A DNA stretch of 64,000 bases from CAVPCZ01 sp963779225 (GCA_963779225.1 CAVZWW010000001.1:62001-126000), one strand, 5' to 3'; shown: positions 51,568-60,674, counted from the first letter of the stretch. Numbers and translations: made by a program. Notes: generated by a model from the sequence alone, not told the origin.

Positions 51568-51663
51568 TCACCAGGAAGTCCCGTTCCTGAGCACCGTGAC
51601 GACAACAATGAGAGCGAGCGTGACGATGGCGACCGCAACAGCGATTTTCCGTTCGCGCGTCAT
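51568..51663 (-). CDS. 31-residue single-pass membrane peptide
   Basis: A short frame from ATG 51663 to TGA at 51568. The product starts MTRERK, then an uninterrupted hydrophobic run of about 18 residues (Ile/Val/Ala/Leu), and ends LRNGTSW, a standard single membrane span with a positive N-terminus. Its ATG overlaps the stop of the isomerase gene as ATGA, the coupling used elsewhere in this window. It is followed by a terminator hairpin. Function unknown. Too short to exclude chance, but coupling plus a clean membrane segment favour a real microprotein. Confidence 0.5.
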   Translation of the reverse strand: MTRERKIAVAVAIVTLALIVVVTVLRNGTSW

Positions 51664-52709
51664 TGCCGTGCCAGAGAAGTTTTGAGATAGTCGATGACCG
51701 CCACGGGCGTCGGATCTTCGCCGTGGAGAATGGCGAGGTAGTAACTCACCCAGTCGCCGAGGTAGATCAGCGAGAACAAACGTGCAAGAAGTCCGTCCCC
51801 CTCGCTCCACACTTCCGTCACGCGGTCGGTATAGCGGGCGAGCACTTCGCTTGTGATCCCCATGCGCATTTGCACGCGGGGATGATCCTCCTTGTCGCGC
51901 AGGAAAATCACCTGCATCTCGCGCATTTCCCGTTCCAGGACCTTCCATCCCACGAGTTCGTTATGGTTCATCTCGGGGAGAACATGGCCAAAGGCGAGGG
52001 ACTTGCCGTTTTCCGCGATCTGCCCGCGCCAGCGCGTGTTGACGGTGTCAAAACGTTCGGTGGAGGAATAACAGATAGTGATCCGGTGTTTCAAGCGTTC
52101 GGCCAGAAGGTACGCCGGGTTGGTTGTTTGATCGGATGATGTGTACTGGCCTGCCTTCGCGTCGAGGAGGGCAAGGGTCTCTTTGATCTCTTTCTGCCTG
52201 CTCTTGATGAATCCGAGTCGTGTCAGGGCGAGCAGAAGCGGGAAGAAGGAGTACGCAAGGGCAGCGCGCGGCGGGAGGCCCCCCGGGATTTTGATGAACG
52301 GCGAACGAGCGCGTACTGCGAGCTTTTCCGTTGTGCCGTTGGAGGAGATACACAGGATCTTCGCTTTGCGCTTCAGCGCCTCCCGGTGGGCCGCATTGGT
52401 TTCTTCCGTGTTACCGGAGTAGCTGGAGATAATCACGAGAGTCTCCGGACCCACATACTTCGGCAGCGTATACGTGCGGTTGACGGAAAAGGGGATACGC
52501 AGGTCCGTTGCAAGATAGCTGCGCAGCAGATCGCCGCCGATCGCCGAACCGCCCAGGCCGCACACCACGATATGACGGATTCCCGTTGTGCGCAGCCGGA
52601 TATCGGCGTTGGCGCCGATGATCAGCGCCTCACGCACCTGCGAGGGAAAATCCCGGAGGAGGGAGAACATGTTGGAACGATCGATGCGGCTGATGTCTTC
52701 GGGCGTCAT
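51660..52709 (-). CDS. Bifunctional phosphoglucose/phosphomannose isomerase
   Basis: The protein has 349 residues, close to archaeal and bacterial PGI/PMI enzymes. It interconverts fructose 6-phosphate with glucose 6-phosphate or mannose 6-phosphate. The SIS domain shows VVCGLGGSAIGGDLLRSYL and ISSYSGNTEETNAAHREA; the second half has MNHNELVGW with the catalytic Glu/His region. It complements phosphofructokinase at 6.5 kb. AAGGAAT precedes the ATG. It is coupled to the 31-residue peptide downstream. Confidence 0.93.
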   Translation of the reverse strand: MTPEDISRIDRSNMFSLLRDFPSQVREALIIGANADIRLRTTGIRHIVVCGLGGSAIGGDLLRSYLATDLRIPFSVNRTYTLPKYVGPETLVIISSYSGNTEETNAAHREALKRKAKILCISSNGTTEKLAVRARSPFIKIPGGLPPRAALAYSFFPLLLALTRLGFIKSRQKEIKETLALLDAKAGQYTSSDQTTNPAYLLAERLKHRITICYSSTERFDTVNTRWRGQIAENGKSLAFGHVLPEMNHNELVGWKVLEREMREMQVIFLRDKEDHPRVQMRMGITSEVLARYTDRVTEVWSEGDGLLARLFSLIYLGDWVSYYLAILHGEDPTPVAVIDYLKTSLARQ

Positions 52710-52785
52710 GGGTATTCCTTGTTATCGTGATGTGGCTGTCGCGTTCGTGCCGCGGGGGGTGCCCGGGCGGGAGCCGTTCTTCCGC

Positions 52786-54549
52786 TCAGTCTTCGAAGGG
52801 TATCTCGGGCACTTTGTTTCTTGTGATCGTGGAGAGGTACTCGCGGATCTCGGCCTCATAGTGCATCCCCAGTACTTTGTCGGCTACCCGCCGGGCATCC
52901 TTAGCCTTAATGGAGCGGATGATCTTCTTGATTTCGGGCAGGACGGGCGGAACGACGCTGAATTCGTCCAGCCCCATGCCCACAAGCAGCACCGTGGCGA
53001 GCGGATCTCCGGCCATCTCACCGCACATCCCCGCCTGGATGCCCCGCTTATGCGCCGCATCCACGACGTATTTGATGGTGCGGAGAACGGCCGGGTTGAA
53101 CGGCTGAAAGAGCCGTGCGACCGAGTCGTTGCCGCGGTCGACCGCCATAAGGTACTGGATGAGATCATTGGTCCCGATGCTCAGGAAATCCACTTCTGCG
53201 GCGATCTGTTCGGCGGCCAGCGCGGCGGCGGGGACTTCAATCATGACGCCGATCTTCATTTTCTGGTCAAACGGAATGCCAAGCCGGCGCAGTTCTTCCT
53301 GGGCCTGGCGAAAAAACGTCCGGGCCTTCTGTATTTCACTCAGCGTGGCGACCATGGGGAACATGACGCGCACATTACGCCGCGTGCTGGCCCGGAGGAT
53401 GGCGCGGAGCTGATTGAGGAAAATCTCCGGGCGGTCGAGCAGGACGCGGATCCCCCGCCAGCCCAGGAACGGATTTTCCTCGTGATGGGCGTCGGGAGTG
53501 AGCTTGTCACCGCCGACATCGAAGGTCCGGAAGATCACCGGGTGCGGGAACACGTTGTCGGCGATGTGCGTGTAGAGCGCGGTCTGTTCTTCCTCGCTCG
53601 GATAGTCCGGCCGGCCGATCAGCTGGCCCTCTGTGCGAAAGAGGCCGATGCCCTCCGACCCCCTCTCCTTTGCAAATTCAATCTCCTCCGCGAATTCGAT
53701 GTTCGAAGAGAGTTCGATCCGCCTGTGGTCGAGCGTCTCAGCGGGCAGGCCCGCGATCCCCGTCAGACGCAGCTCAAACTGGCGGAACTTCTCCGCCTTT
53801 TCCTCCAGGACACGCAGGGTCTCGGGTGACGGGTTGAAGATCACCGTGCCCGCATATCCGTCGATCGCGATCAGGTCGCCTGTCCGGATCTGTTTCGTCG
53901 CAGTCCGCAGGCCGACGACGGCGGGAATCTTGAGAGAGCGGGAAAGCAACGCGGCGTGCGATGTCACGCCGCCGAGGTCCGTGGCGTAGCCGAGAACCTG
54001 GTTCCGGCTGAAGACGACCGTGTCTGCAGGGGCCAGGGTTTCGGAGATAATGATGGATGCCCCGTCGAGACGCGAGTACAGCTTCTGATCCTGGATGTTC
54101 CGGATGATCCGGTTCATCACGTCGTCCACGTCGTGCGCCCGTTCGTGCATGTACTCGTCCGGTGCGGCGAGCATCAGATGCTTGTACTTGTTGATCTCGT
54201 CGGAGACGACGGCTTCGGCATTGGCCAGCTCGCTCCTGATGCGCTCTTCGATGGTGCCCATCAGAATCGTGTCCGAGAGGATCATGATCTGGGCTTCGAA
54301 GATGGTCGCGCTCTCCGATCCGAGCTTTTGTTCCGCAAAAGCGAGAATCTTGCGGAGCTCCTTCTCGGAGCGGGCGTTTGCGGTGCGCAGGCGCTCGATT
54401 TCCACGGGGACTTCTTCCGGTGTAATGGTCTTCGCCTGCACGCGGGGGACGTGTTTGGTGTACAGGTACGCCGCGCCGATGGCTATGCCCGGAGCCGCGG
54501 CGATGCCCTTCAGGATCTGTTCTTCCGTCGGTCGCTGGGTTTCTGTCAT
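52786..54549 (-). CDS. ptsI: PTS phosphoenolpyruvate-protein phosphotransferase (enzyme I)
   Basis: 587 residues from ATG 54549, one base after the HPr stop. It passes phosphate from PEP to HPr. The phospho-His lies in LGGVTSHAALLSRSLKIPAVVG; the PEP-binding site shows GSEGIGLFRTEGQLIGR and the C-terminal Mg/PEP residues are in LSIGTNDLIQYLMAVDRGN and CGEMAGDP. Only HPr, and no EII permease, is next to it, so it may serve regulation or a permease elsewhere. The next gene on the strand is the isomerase. Confidence 0.95.
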   Translation of the reverse strand: MTETQRPTEEQILKGIAAAPGIAIGAAYLYTKHVPRVQAKTITPEEVPVEIERLRTANARSEKELRKILAFAEQKLGSESATIFEAQIMILSDTILMGTIEERIRSELANAEAVVSDEINKYKHLMLAAPDEYMHERAHDVDDVMNRIIRNIQDQKLYSRLDGASIIISETLAPADTVVFSRNQVLGYATDLGGVTSHAALLSRSLKIPAVVGLRTATKQIRTGDLIAIDGYAGTVIFNPSPETLRVLEEKAEKFRQFELRLTGIAGLPAETLDHRRIELSSNIEFAEEIEFAKERGSEGIGLFRTEGQLIGRPDYPSEEEQTALYTHIADNVFPHPVIFRTFDVGGDKLTPDAHHEENPFLGWRGIRVLLDRPEIFLNQLRAILRASTRRNVRVMFPMVATLSEIQKARTFFRQAQEELRRLGIPFDQKMKIGVMIEVPAAALAAEQIAAEVDFLSIGTNDLIQYLMAVDRGNDSVARLFQPFNPAVLRTIKYVVDAAHKRGIQAGMCGEMAGDPLATVLLVGMGLDEFSVVPPVLPEIKKIIRSIKAKDARRVADKVLGMHYEAEIREYLSTITRNKVPEIPFED

Positions 54550-54550
54550 G

Positions 54551-54817
54551 TCAGTTCTCATCAAATCCCCGTTCGAAGAGATCCACCACCGCGGCGGCGG
54601 CCTGTTCTTCGTCGGGGCCACTGAACTTGAGCGTGAGGGTCGACCCCTGCTCGGCGGCGAGGGTCATGACGCCGATAATACTCTTGCCGTTGATTTCGAA
54701 ACTGTTCTTCAGGATAGAGAACTCGGCACGGAACTTCGCTGCTGTTTTCACCAGGGCGGCGGCCGGCCGCGTGTGGAGGCCGCGGGTGTTCACGATGGTG
54801 ACCGTGCATTCAATCAT
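54551..54817 (-). CDS. ptsH: Phosphocarrier protein HPr
   Basis: The protein has 88 residues, normal HPr size. The phospho-acceptor His is in RGLHTRPAAALV (His15 position), and the Ser46 region is GKSIIGVMTLAAEQG, so a regulatory Ser is present. It accepts phosphate from enzyme I. It starts 8 bases after the polyprenyl synthase gene and is directly followed by ptsI. Confidence 0.96.
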   Translation of the reverse strand: MIECTVTIVNTRGLHTRPAAALVKTAAKFRAEFSILKNSFEINGKSIIGVMTLAAEQGSTLTLKFSGPDEEQAAAAVVDLFERGFDEN

Positions 54818-54825
54818 GAGGGTGT

Positions 54826-55836
54826 TCAGGAAGCACGGTGGATCAACTTGTTGGAGAGCCAGTCCAGCATGTCCCGTGCGGGAGAGGCCGGCAGTGTGGA
54901 CAGAACGGCGAGCGCGCGGTGCGTGTTCTGGTTCACCAGGCGCCGGGTTTCGTCAATGACCCCGTAGGCGGCGTAGAGGGCTCGTACACGCGCGACGATC
55001 GCCCGACGCTCCCGGGCGGTGGAGGGTTTTCCGTTGCCCGTGTTCCACCATGCGACCTTCTGCAGCAAATGCCGGTCTTCTCCCCGGGCTCGCTCCAGCG
55101 CGGTCAGCAGAAGGAATGTCCGTTTCCCCTCTATAATGTCCCCGCCTATGGTCTTGCCCAACTCCTCCTCGTTGCCGAACACATCCAGCATGTCGTCCTG
55201 CAGCTGGAAGGCTCTGCCCAGGTAATGGCCGAACCTGCGCAGTGTCCTGGCCTGTTTCGCTGTACCGCCGCCGATGCAGGCGCCGAGTTCCGTCGCCGTG
55301 GAGATGAGGCGGCCCGTTTTCTTTTCGATCATCGTGAAGTACTCGCGCACGGACACGTTGTCCCGTTTCTCATACTCCATGTCCAGCGCCTGTCCTTCGC
55401 AGACATCGATCACGCCCTGCGTGAAGAGGCGGGCAATCCCGCAATCGGCAACCTGCCGCGTGTGCAGCAGTCTCTTGTAGGCGACCGCAAGAAGCGTATC
55501 ACCGGTGAGCAACGCCGTGTTGAGATTCCAGCGCACATGGACTGTAGGGCGGCCCCGCCGCGTCCGGGCGTGATCCATCACATCATCATGGACCAGCGTG
55601 AAATTGTGCATGATTTCGATCGCCGCTGCCGCATCCAGTGCAAGGGCCGCTGTTCCGCCGACCGCTTCGGCGGAGAGAAGCACGAGAACCGCACGCAGAC
55701 GCTTGCCCCCGCCGGTGAGAACGTACCGGCAGGCATGATGCAGTTCTTCCGGTGCCCCGTGCAGGTCTATCGTCGCGAGTCGCCGGTCCACCCTCTGGCG
55801 TAACCGGTCATACCGTCTGTCGAAGTGCCGGTTCAT
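54826..55836 (-). CDS. Polyprenyl diphosphate synthase
   Basis: The protein has 336 residues. It elongates allylic diphosphates with isopentenyl diphosphate. Trans-prenyltransferase motifs: GGGKRLRAVL, first Asp-rich motif LVHDDVMDHARTRRG, and second Asp-rich motif FQLQDDMLDVFG. Chain length (geranylgeranyl, or longer for menaquinone) cannot be fixed from sequence. The start overlaps the type 2 IPP isomerase stop as ATGA, forming an isoprenoid pair. Confidence 0.93.
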   Translation of the reverse strand: MNRHFDRRYDRLRQRVDRRLATIDLHGAPEELHHACRYVLTGGGKRLRAVLVLLSAEAVGGTAALALDAAAAIEIMHNFTLVHDDVMDHARTRRGRPTVHVRWNLNTALLTGDTLLAVAYKRLLHTRQVADCGIARLFTQGVIDVCEGQALDMEYEKRDNVSVREYFTMIEKKTGRLISTATELGACIGGGTAKQARTLRRFGHYLGRAFQLQDDMLDVFGNEEELGKTIGGDIIEGKRTFLLLTALERARGEDRHLLQKVAWWNTGNGKPSTARERRAIVARVRALYAAYGVIDETRRLVNQNTHRALAVLSTLPASPARDMLDWLSNKLIHRAS

Positions 55837-56891
55837 ACGCCCTCCGTCCGTTCACGCATGGGTGCGTGTCCAAGATCGGCGATCGTTCGGCATCCGGTAA
55901 GAAACATGGTGCTCCGCAGTTCCCATGACCACGCCTCCAGGAGACGGCGGAGGGCCGGTTTGTTGCCGGTCATGAGAACCTTGAGCATCGGCCGCGCGGA
56001 AGCAACGAGATCCGCGCCAAGGGCCAGACACTTTGCCACGTCCAGGCCGGAGGTCATTCCACCGGAAGCAATCAACGTGAACGGGGTGCCGTGCCGGCGC
56101 ACCGCCGCCGCGTCGCGCACCGCCTCCGCAGTCGGAATCCCCCAGTCCCAGAACAATCCAGCGGACCGCTGGTTTGAGCGCCGGAGTATTTCCACTCCCG
56201 CCCAACTGGTTCCACCGGCCCCGGCAACATCGACGTGCCGCACGCCGGCGTCGAGCAGGCTCTGGACGACGTCCGCCGAGAGACCGGCGCCGATTTCTTT
56301 CACGATCACCGGAACCGGCAGTTGACGCACCAGCAGAGCGATGCCGGCCAGCACGCCCCGAAAACGCGGGCTGCCTTCCATCTGCAGGAGTTCCTGCAGG
56401 GGGTTCAGATGTACGGCGAATGCGTCCGCTCCAATCAACTCGACCAGTCTGAGCACAGGGGTGGCATCCTTCAGTGCGGCCACCTCCGCAGCGCCGATGT
56501 TCCCTACGACGGGAATCGTGGGGGCGGTCTTCCGCACGATGGAGAATGTCCTGTGATATGTCGAATCCTCCAGGGCCTGCCTCTGGCTGCCGACGCCCAT
56601 GGCTATACCGAATTCCTGGCACACCGCCGCAAGATCCCGGTTGATCTGCAGGGCGCCGGGATAGCCGCCGGTCATGCAGGAGATCATCAGGGGGAGCGCA
56701 AGCGGGTGGCCCAGAAAGCGCGTCGAAGGATCTATCTCCGCGAAATCCAGTTCTGGTAAAGCATTGTGCACGAACTCCCACCGCTCGAGGCCGGTACGCT
56801 TCGTCCGGAAGGCGACGTCTTTCCGGATCACCAGGTCGACGTGCTGCGCTTTCCTGGCGCTCGTTGCGCGGGAAGGGACTTCTCTGGGCAT
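55833..56891 (-). CDS. fni: Type 2 isopentenyl-diphosphate delta-isomerase
   Basis: The protein has 352 residues. This FMN enzyme interconverts IPP and DMAPP. Motifs: RKAQHVDLVIRKDVAF, PLMISCMTGGYPGALQIN, AMGVGSQRQALED, VIVKEIGAGLSADV, ASGGMTSGLDVAK. It is unrelated to type 1 Idi and common in Bacteroidota and Firmicutes. Start codons of fni and the divergent nucleotidyltransferase are 192 bases apart. A weak promoter-like site (TTG-N20-TATCATT) occurs on its side. Confidence 0.95.
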   Translation of the reverse strand: MPREVPSRATSARKAQHVDLVIRKDVAFRTKRTGLERWEFVHNALPELDFAEIDPSTRFLGHPLALPLMISCMTGGYPGALQINRDLAAVCQEFGIAMGVGSQRQALEDSTYHRTFSIVRKTAPTIPVVGNIGAAEVAALKDATPVLRLVELIGADAFAVHLNPLQELLQMEGSPRFRGVLAGIALLVRQLPVPVIVKEIGAGLSADVVQSLLDAGVRHVDVAGAGGTSWAGVEILRRSNQRSAGLFWDWGIPTAEAVRDAAAVRRHGTPFTLIASGGMTSGLDVAKCLALGADLVASARPMLKVLMTGNKPALRRLLEAWSWELRSTMFLTGCRTIADLGHAPMRERTEGV

Positions 56892-57023
56892 GAAGGTTGG
56901 TGAAGAATGAGACGGGTTCGCTTGCCGAAATGATAACGATTTGCCCGCAGAATATCAAACGAATACGACGCACGCAGCGGCTTCGAGGTGATGTGACGGA
57001 TATCACAGAAAGACCCGCCCGTG

Positions 57024-57053
57024 TTGCTTCTCGTACGGGAGTTCCGTACGTTT
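57024..57053 (+). promoter_or_regulatory. Putative promoter of the nucleotidyltransferase-metK-ahcY run
   Basis: TTG at 57024-57026, 20 bases, TACGTTT at 57047-57053. The gene starts at 57084. Confidence 0.5.
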
Positions 57054-57083
57054 CAATGTTTTTCTGAACCCGAAAGAGCACCT

Positions 57084-58061
57084 ATGCATGCCATCATACC
57101 CGTTGCGGGAATTGGAACCAGGCTCCGCCCGCACACCTTTACCCACCCGAAGGTTCTTTTGAACGTTGCGGGAAAACCGATTCTCGGCCATATCCTGGAC
57201 AAGATTATCGCCGAAGGAGTGACCGACGCGACAATTGTCGTGGGACACATGGGCGACAAGATCATGGAGTATGTCCGCGCGGCGTACCCGCGTTTCCCGG
57301 TCACTTTTACCGAGCAGGAAACGCCGCTCGGCCTGGGCCATGCCATATATACTGCGCGACACGCACTCGGCAAGGATCCGGTCCTCATTATTCTCGGGGA
57401 CACGATTTTTGACGTGGACCTCCGCCCCGTTCTGAAGCGGTCCGTGACAGCCCTGGGGGTGAAAACGGTGGAAGATCCCCGCCGGTTCGGCGTCGCGGAA
57501 ACGCGGAACGGTTTCATCACCCGCCTGGTCGAAAAACCCGAAAACCCGACGAGCAACCTGGCAGTGGTCGGGCTGTACCACATTCATAACACACCGTTGT
57601 TGCGGACGTGCCTGGACGATGTGGTGTCAAAGGACATCCGCACGAAAGGAGAGTATCAGCTCACCGATGTGCTCCAGATGATGATCGACCGCGGCGAGAC
57701 CATGGAGACCTTTCACGTGGAGGGCTGGTACGACTGCGGCAAGCCGGAAACGTTGCTCTCTACAAATCGAGCGCTGCTTCAGAAACACTCCACGTTCCGG
57801 CCGATCGACGGGGTGGTCATTACCGAGCCGGTGTACATTGCGCCGAATGCCACGATCTCCAACTGTGTGATCGGGCCGAATACCACGGTTGGCGACGGGG
57901 CGGAAATCAGCGAATCGATCCTGCGGAACACCATCATCGGCTCCCAGGCACGCGTCAGCCGGGTCCTGCTCGAGAACTCGATCATCGGCAATGAGGCTGT
58001 TGTCAGGGGCAACTACAAACGCTTCAACGTCGGCGATTCATCCGAAATCGAAATGTTCTGA
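57084..58061 (+). CDS. Sugar-phosphate nucleotidyltransferase with left-handed beta helix
   Basis: 325 residues from ATG 57084; the upstream frame from 57021 is promoter sequence. The N-terminal Rossmann-like catalytic domain has IIPVAGIGTRLRPHTFTHPK (Lys for substrate phosphate) and ILGDTIFDVDL. A C-terminal hexapeptide helix (TISNCVIGPNTTVGDG, ISESILRNTIIGS, VLLENSIIGNEAVV) resembles RfbA/GlmU-like enzymes. It makes a nucleoside-diphosphate sugar from NTP and sugar 1-phosphate; the sugar (glucose or N-acetylglucosamine) is not decided. It is in line with metK. Confidence 0.87.
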   Translation: MHAIIPVAGIGTRLRPHTFTHPKVLLNVAGKPILGHILDKIIAEGVTDATIVVGHMGDKIMEYVRAAYPRFPVTFTEQETPLGLGHAIYTARHALGKDPVLIILGDTIFDVDLRPVLKRSVTALGVKTVEDPRRFGVAETRNGFITRLVEKPENPTSNLAVVGLYHIHNTPLLRTCLDDVVSKDIRTKGEYQLTDVLQMMIDRGETMETFHVEGWYDCGKPETLLSTNRALLQKHSTFRPIDGVVITEPVYIAPNATISNCVIGPNTTVGDGAEISESILRNTIIGSQARVSRVLLENSIIGNEAVVRGNYKRFNVGDSSEIEMF

Positions 58062-58099
58062 CCATCGCTCACCATTTCCGATCACAACCGAGGTTCATC

Positions 58100-59242
58100 A
58101 TGTCCTATCTGTTCACCTCCGAATCCGTCTCTGAAGGCCATCCTGACAAGGTGTGCGATCAGATATCGGATGCCGTGCTGGACGCCATTCTGGAGCAAGA
58201 CAAACTTTCCCGCGTTGCATGCGAAAGCTTCGTAACCACCGGCCTGGCATTTGTGGGGGGCGAAATCACCACCAAAGCATACATCGAAGTCCAGGATGTG
58301 GTGCGGCGTGTCATCCGGGAGATCGGGTACACCAAGGCCGACTACCGGTTCGACTCCGAATCCTGCTCCGTGATCTCCGCGATCCACTCCCAGTCCCCTG
58401 ACATCGCGCGGGGAGTCGATACCGGCGGCGCGGGGGATCAGGGGATGATGTTCGGGTATGCGTCAAACGAGACGCCTGAATACATGCCCATGCCCATCAT
58501 GTTTGCGCACAAACTGGTGAAACGCCTGGCGGACATTCGCAAGAAGGAACCAAAACTGATGCCGTACCTGCGTCCCGACGCAAAGTCGCAGGTGACAATC
58601 GAGTACCACGGCCGGCAGCCGACCCGGGTGCACACGGTGGTGATCTCCACACAGCACGATCCGGATGCCACCCAGAAGAAAATTCGCGAGGATGTCATCC
58701 AGCACGTGATCCGGAAGATCATTCCCGCCGGGATGCTGGACAAAAACACCGTCATTCATGTCAATCCGACCGGCCGGTTTGAAATCGGCGGGCCGCACGG
58801 CGACACCGGCCTCACCGGGCGAAAGATCATCGTGGACACCTACGGCGGCCGCGCGCCCCACGGCGGCGGAGCGTTCTCGGGGAAGGATCCTTCCAAGGTG
58901 GACCGCAGCGCCGCATACGCCACACGGCATCTGGCCAAAAATCTGGTGGCCTCCGGACTGGCCGACGAATGCCTGATCCAGGTCGCCTACGCTATCGGGG
59001 TGGCCGATCCGGTCTCGATCCACGTGAACACCTACGGAACAGGCCGTATCCCGGATATGGAACTGGCGAAAGTGGTCATGAAGCAGATCGACATGACCCC
59101 GCGGGGGATCATCAAACGCCTCAACCTGCTCCGCCCGATCTACAGAAAAACCGCTGCCTACGGCCACTTCGGACGGAACGACAAGGACTTCACCTGGGAG
59201 AAGCTGGACATCGTGGACACGATTCTGAAGGCGATAAAGTAG
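58100..59242 (+). CDS. metK: S-adenosylmethionine synthetase
   Basis: The protein has 380 residues, standard length. It makes SAM from methionine and ATP. Motifs: TSESVSEGHPDKVCDQISDAVLD (split here in reading), GAGDQGMMFGYA (ATP loop), GGPHGDTGLTGRKIIVDTYGG, and GAFSGKDPSKVDRSAAY with catalytic Lys/Asp. Soluble, cytoplasmic. ahcY follows 42 bases downstream, giving an active-methyl-cycle pair. No SAM riboswitch is seen in the 38-base gap before it. Confidence 0.97.
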   Translation: MSYLFTSESVSEGHPDKVCDQISDAVLDAILEQDKLSRVACESFVTTGLAFVGGEITTKAYIEVQDVVRRVIREIGYTKADYRFDSESCSVISAIHSQSPDIARGVDTGGAGDQGMMFGYASNETPEYMPMPIMFAHKLVKRLADIRKKEPKLMPYLRPDAKSQVTIEYHGRQPTRVHTVVISTQHDPDATQKKIREDVIQHVIRKIIPAGMLDKNTVIHVNPTGRFEIGGPHGDTGLTGRKIIVDTYGGRAPHGGGAFSGKDPSKVDRSAAYATRHLAKNLVASGLADECLIQVAYAIGVADPVSIHVNTYGTGRIPDMELAKVVMKQIDMTPRGIIKRLNLLRPIYRKTAAYGHFGRNDKDFTWEKLDIVDTILKAIK

Positions 59243-59284
59243 TTGGACATTGCACCTACCTCACACATTCACCCGAAGGATACT

Positions 59285-60565
59285 ATGAATCAGAAACCAG
59301 GTTTTTACAAAGTGCGGGATCTCTCCATGGCGAAGGAGGGCTCGCAACTGATCGAGTGGGCCGAATCCCGCATGCCCGTGCTGATGGCGTTGCAGGAGAA
59401 GTACCGCAAATCGAAGCCGTTCAAGGGGTACAGAATCGCGGGTTGCCTTCACGTTACGAAAGAGACCGCCGTGCTGGTCAAGACCTTTGTCGCCGCCGGC
59501 GCCGAAGTCAGCTGGAGCGGCTGTAACCCCCTCTCCACCAACGATGCGGTCGCCGCCGCCCTTGCGGCGCAAAAAGTTTCCATCTTCGCGTGGCATGGCA
59601 TGAACGTGAAGGAGTTTTACTGGTGTATCGAACAAACCCTCCGCTTCCATCCCAACCTGACACTTGATGACGGCGCGGATCTGATCTTCACCATCCACAA
59701 AAACCATCCCGAGTTCGCACAGAAGTACGTTCTGGGAGGCACGGAAGAAACCACCACCGGCGTCCACCGTCTGCGCTCCATGGCTGCCGACGGTGCGCTG
59801 CGCTACCCGGTGATCGCCGTCAACGATGCGGAGACGAAGTGGGATTTTGACAATGTGTACGGGACGGGTCAGTCCACGCTTGACGGCATCCTGCGCGCAA
59901 CGAGTGTGCTTTTCGCCGGGAAGAACGTCGTGGTGGCCGGCTTCGGCCACTGCGGCCGCGGTGTGGCCCTGCGGGCAAAAGGACTCGGCGCCAATGTGAT
60001 CGTCACCGAAGTGAAACCCACCGCCGCTTTGAAGGCCACGCTGGAGGGCTATCGCGTGATGAGGATGGATGATGCCGCGAAGATCGGCGACATCTTCGTC
60101 ACCGCTACCGGCGTGAAAGACGTCATCGTGAAACGGCATTTCCAGAGCATGAAAGACGGCGCCATCGTGTCGAACACCGGACACTATGACTGTGAGATCA
60201 ATATTCCCGATCTGACCGCAGTGACAAAAGGCAAACGGGAGATCCGGCAGAACAATGAAGAATACGTCACGAAAGACGGACGCCGGATCTATCTGCTGGC
60301 CCAGGGACGTCTTGTGAACCTTGCAGCCGCCGAAGGCCACCCTTCGGAGGTAATGGACATGTCATTTGCCAACCAGTTCATGTCACAACTTCGCCTCGTG
60401 GAACTTCACAAGAAGGGCATCCGCCTCGACAACACCGTGCACGACATCTCGGTTGAACAGGACCAGGAAATCGCGCGCGTGAAGCTCGCGACAAGCGGCA
60501 TCAGGATCGACCGCCTGACGCCGGAGCAGGTCAAATACAACGAGGATTACAGCGCCGGAACCTGA
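59285..60565 (+). CDS. ahcY: Adenosylhomocysteinase
   Basis: 426 residues from ATG 59285, the normal start of bacterial/archaeal SAH hydrolase. It splits S-adenosylhomocysteine into adenosine and homocysteine, feeding metK; the adenosine could go to adenosine deaminase at 22.4 kb. The NAD-binding loop is VVAGFGHCGRGVALRAKG, the substrate site includes EETTTGVHRL, and SFANQFMSQL lies near the end. A terminator hairpin follows at 60591. Confidence 0.97.
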   Translation: MNQKPGFYKVRDLSMAKEGSQLIEWAESRMPVLMALQEKYRKSKPFKGYRIAGCLHVTKETAVLVKTFVAAGAEVSWSGCNPLSTNDAVAAALAAQKVSIFAWHGMNVKEFYWCIEQTLRFHPNLTLDDGADLIFTIHKNHPEFAQKYVLGGTEETTTGVHRLRSMAADGALRYPVIAVNDAETKWDFDNVYGTGQSTLDGILRATSVLFAGKNVVVAGFGHCGRGVALRAKGLGANVIVTEVKPTAALKATLEGYRVMRMDDAAKIGDIFVTATGVKDVIVKRHFQSMKDGAIVSNTGHYDCEINIPDLTAVTKGKREIRQNNEEYVTKDGRRIYLLAQGRLVNLAAAEGHPSEVMDMSFANQFMSQLRLVELHKKGIRLDNTVHDISVEQDQEIARVKLATSGIRIDRLTPEQVKYNEDYSAGT

Positions 60566-60590
60566 TCCGGAGGCTTTCACCGCCCGCCGG

Positions 60591-60623
60591 GCCGCGGGGG
60601 GGGATGGTGTTCTCCCCCGCGGC
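60591..60623 (+). terminator. Terminator hairpin after ahcY
   Basis: A perfect 10-bp stem, GCCGCGGGGG/CCCCCGCGGC, followed by TTCGTCTTTG. The T tract is interrupted, so this is moderate confidence. It separates ahcY from the histidine kinase promoter. Confidence 0.5.
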
Positions 60624-60629
60624 TTCGTC

Positions 60630-60660
60630 TTTGAATATCCTCCGGCAATTTGGTATATTG
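60630..60660 (+). promoter_or_regulatory. Putative promoter of the PAS kinase
   Basis: TTTG at 60630-60633, 20 bases, TATATTG at 60654-60660. The ATG at 60675 is 14 bases past the box, so the leader would be about 10 bases. Confidence 0.5.
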
Positions 60661-60674
60661 AAACAATCTGCCGT

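Noticed and set aside
58062..58099. Possible SAM riboswitch before metK
   Set aside because: The gap is only 38 bases and lacks any SAM-aptamer motif.
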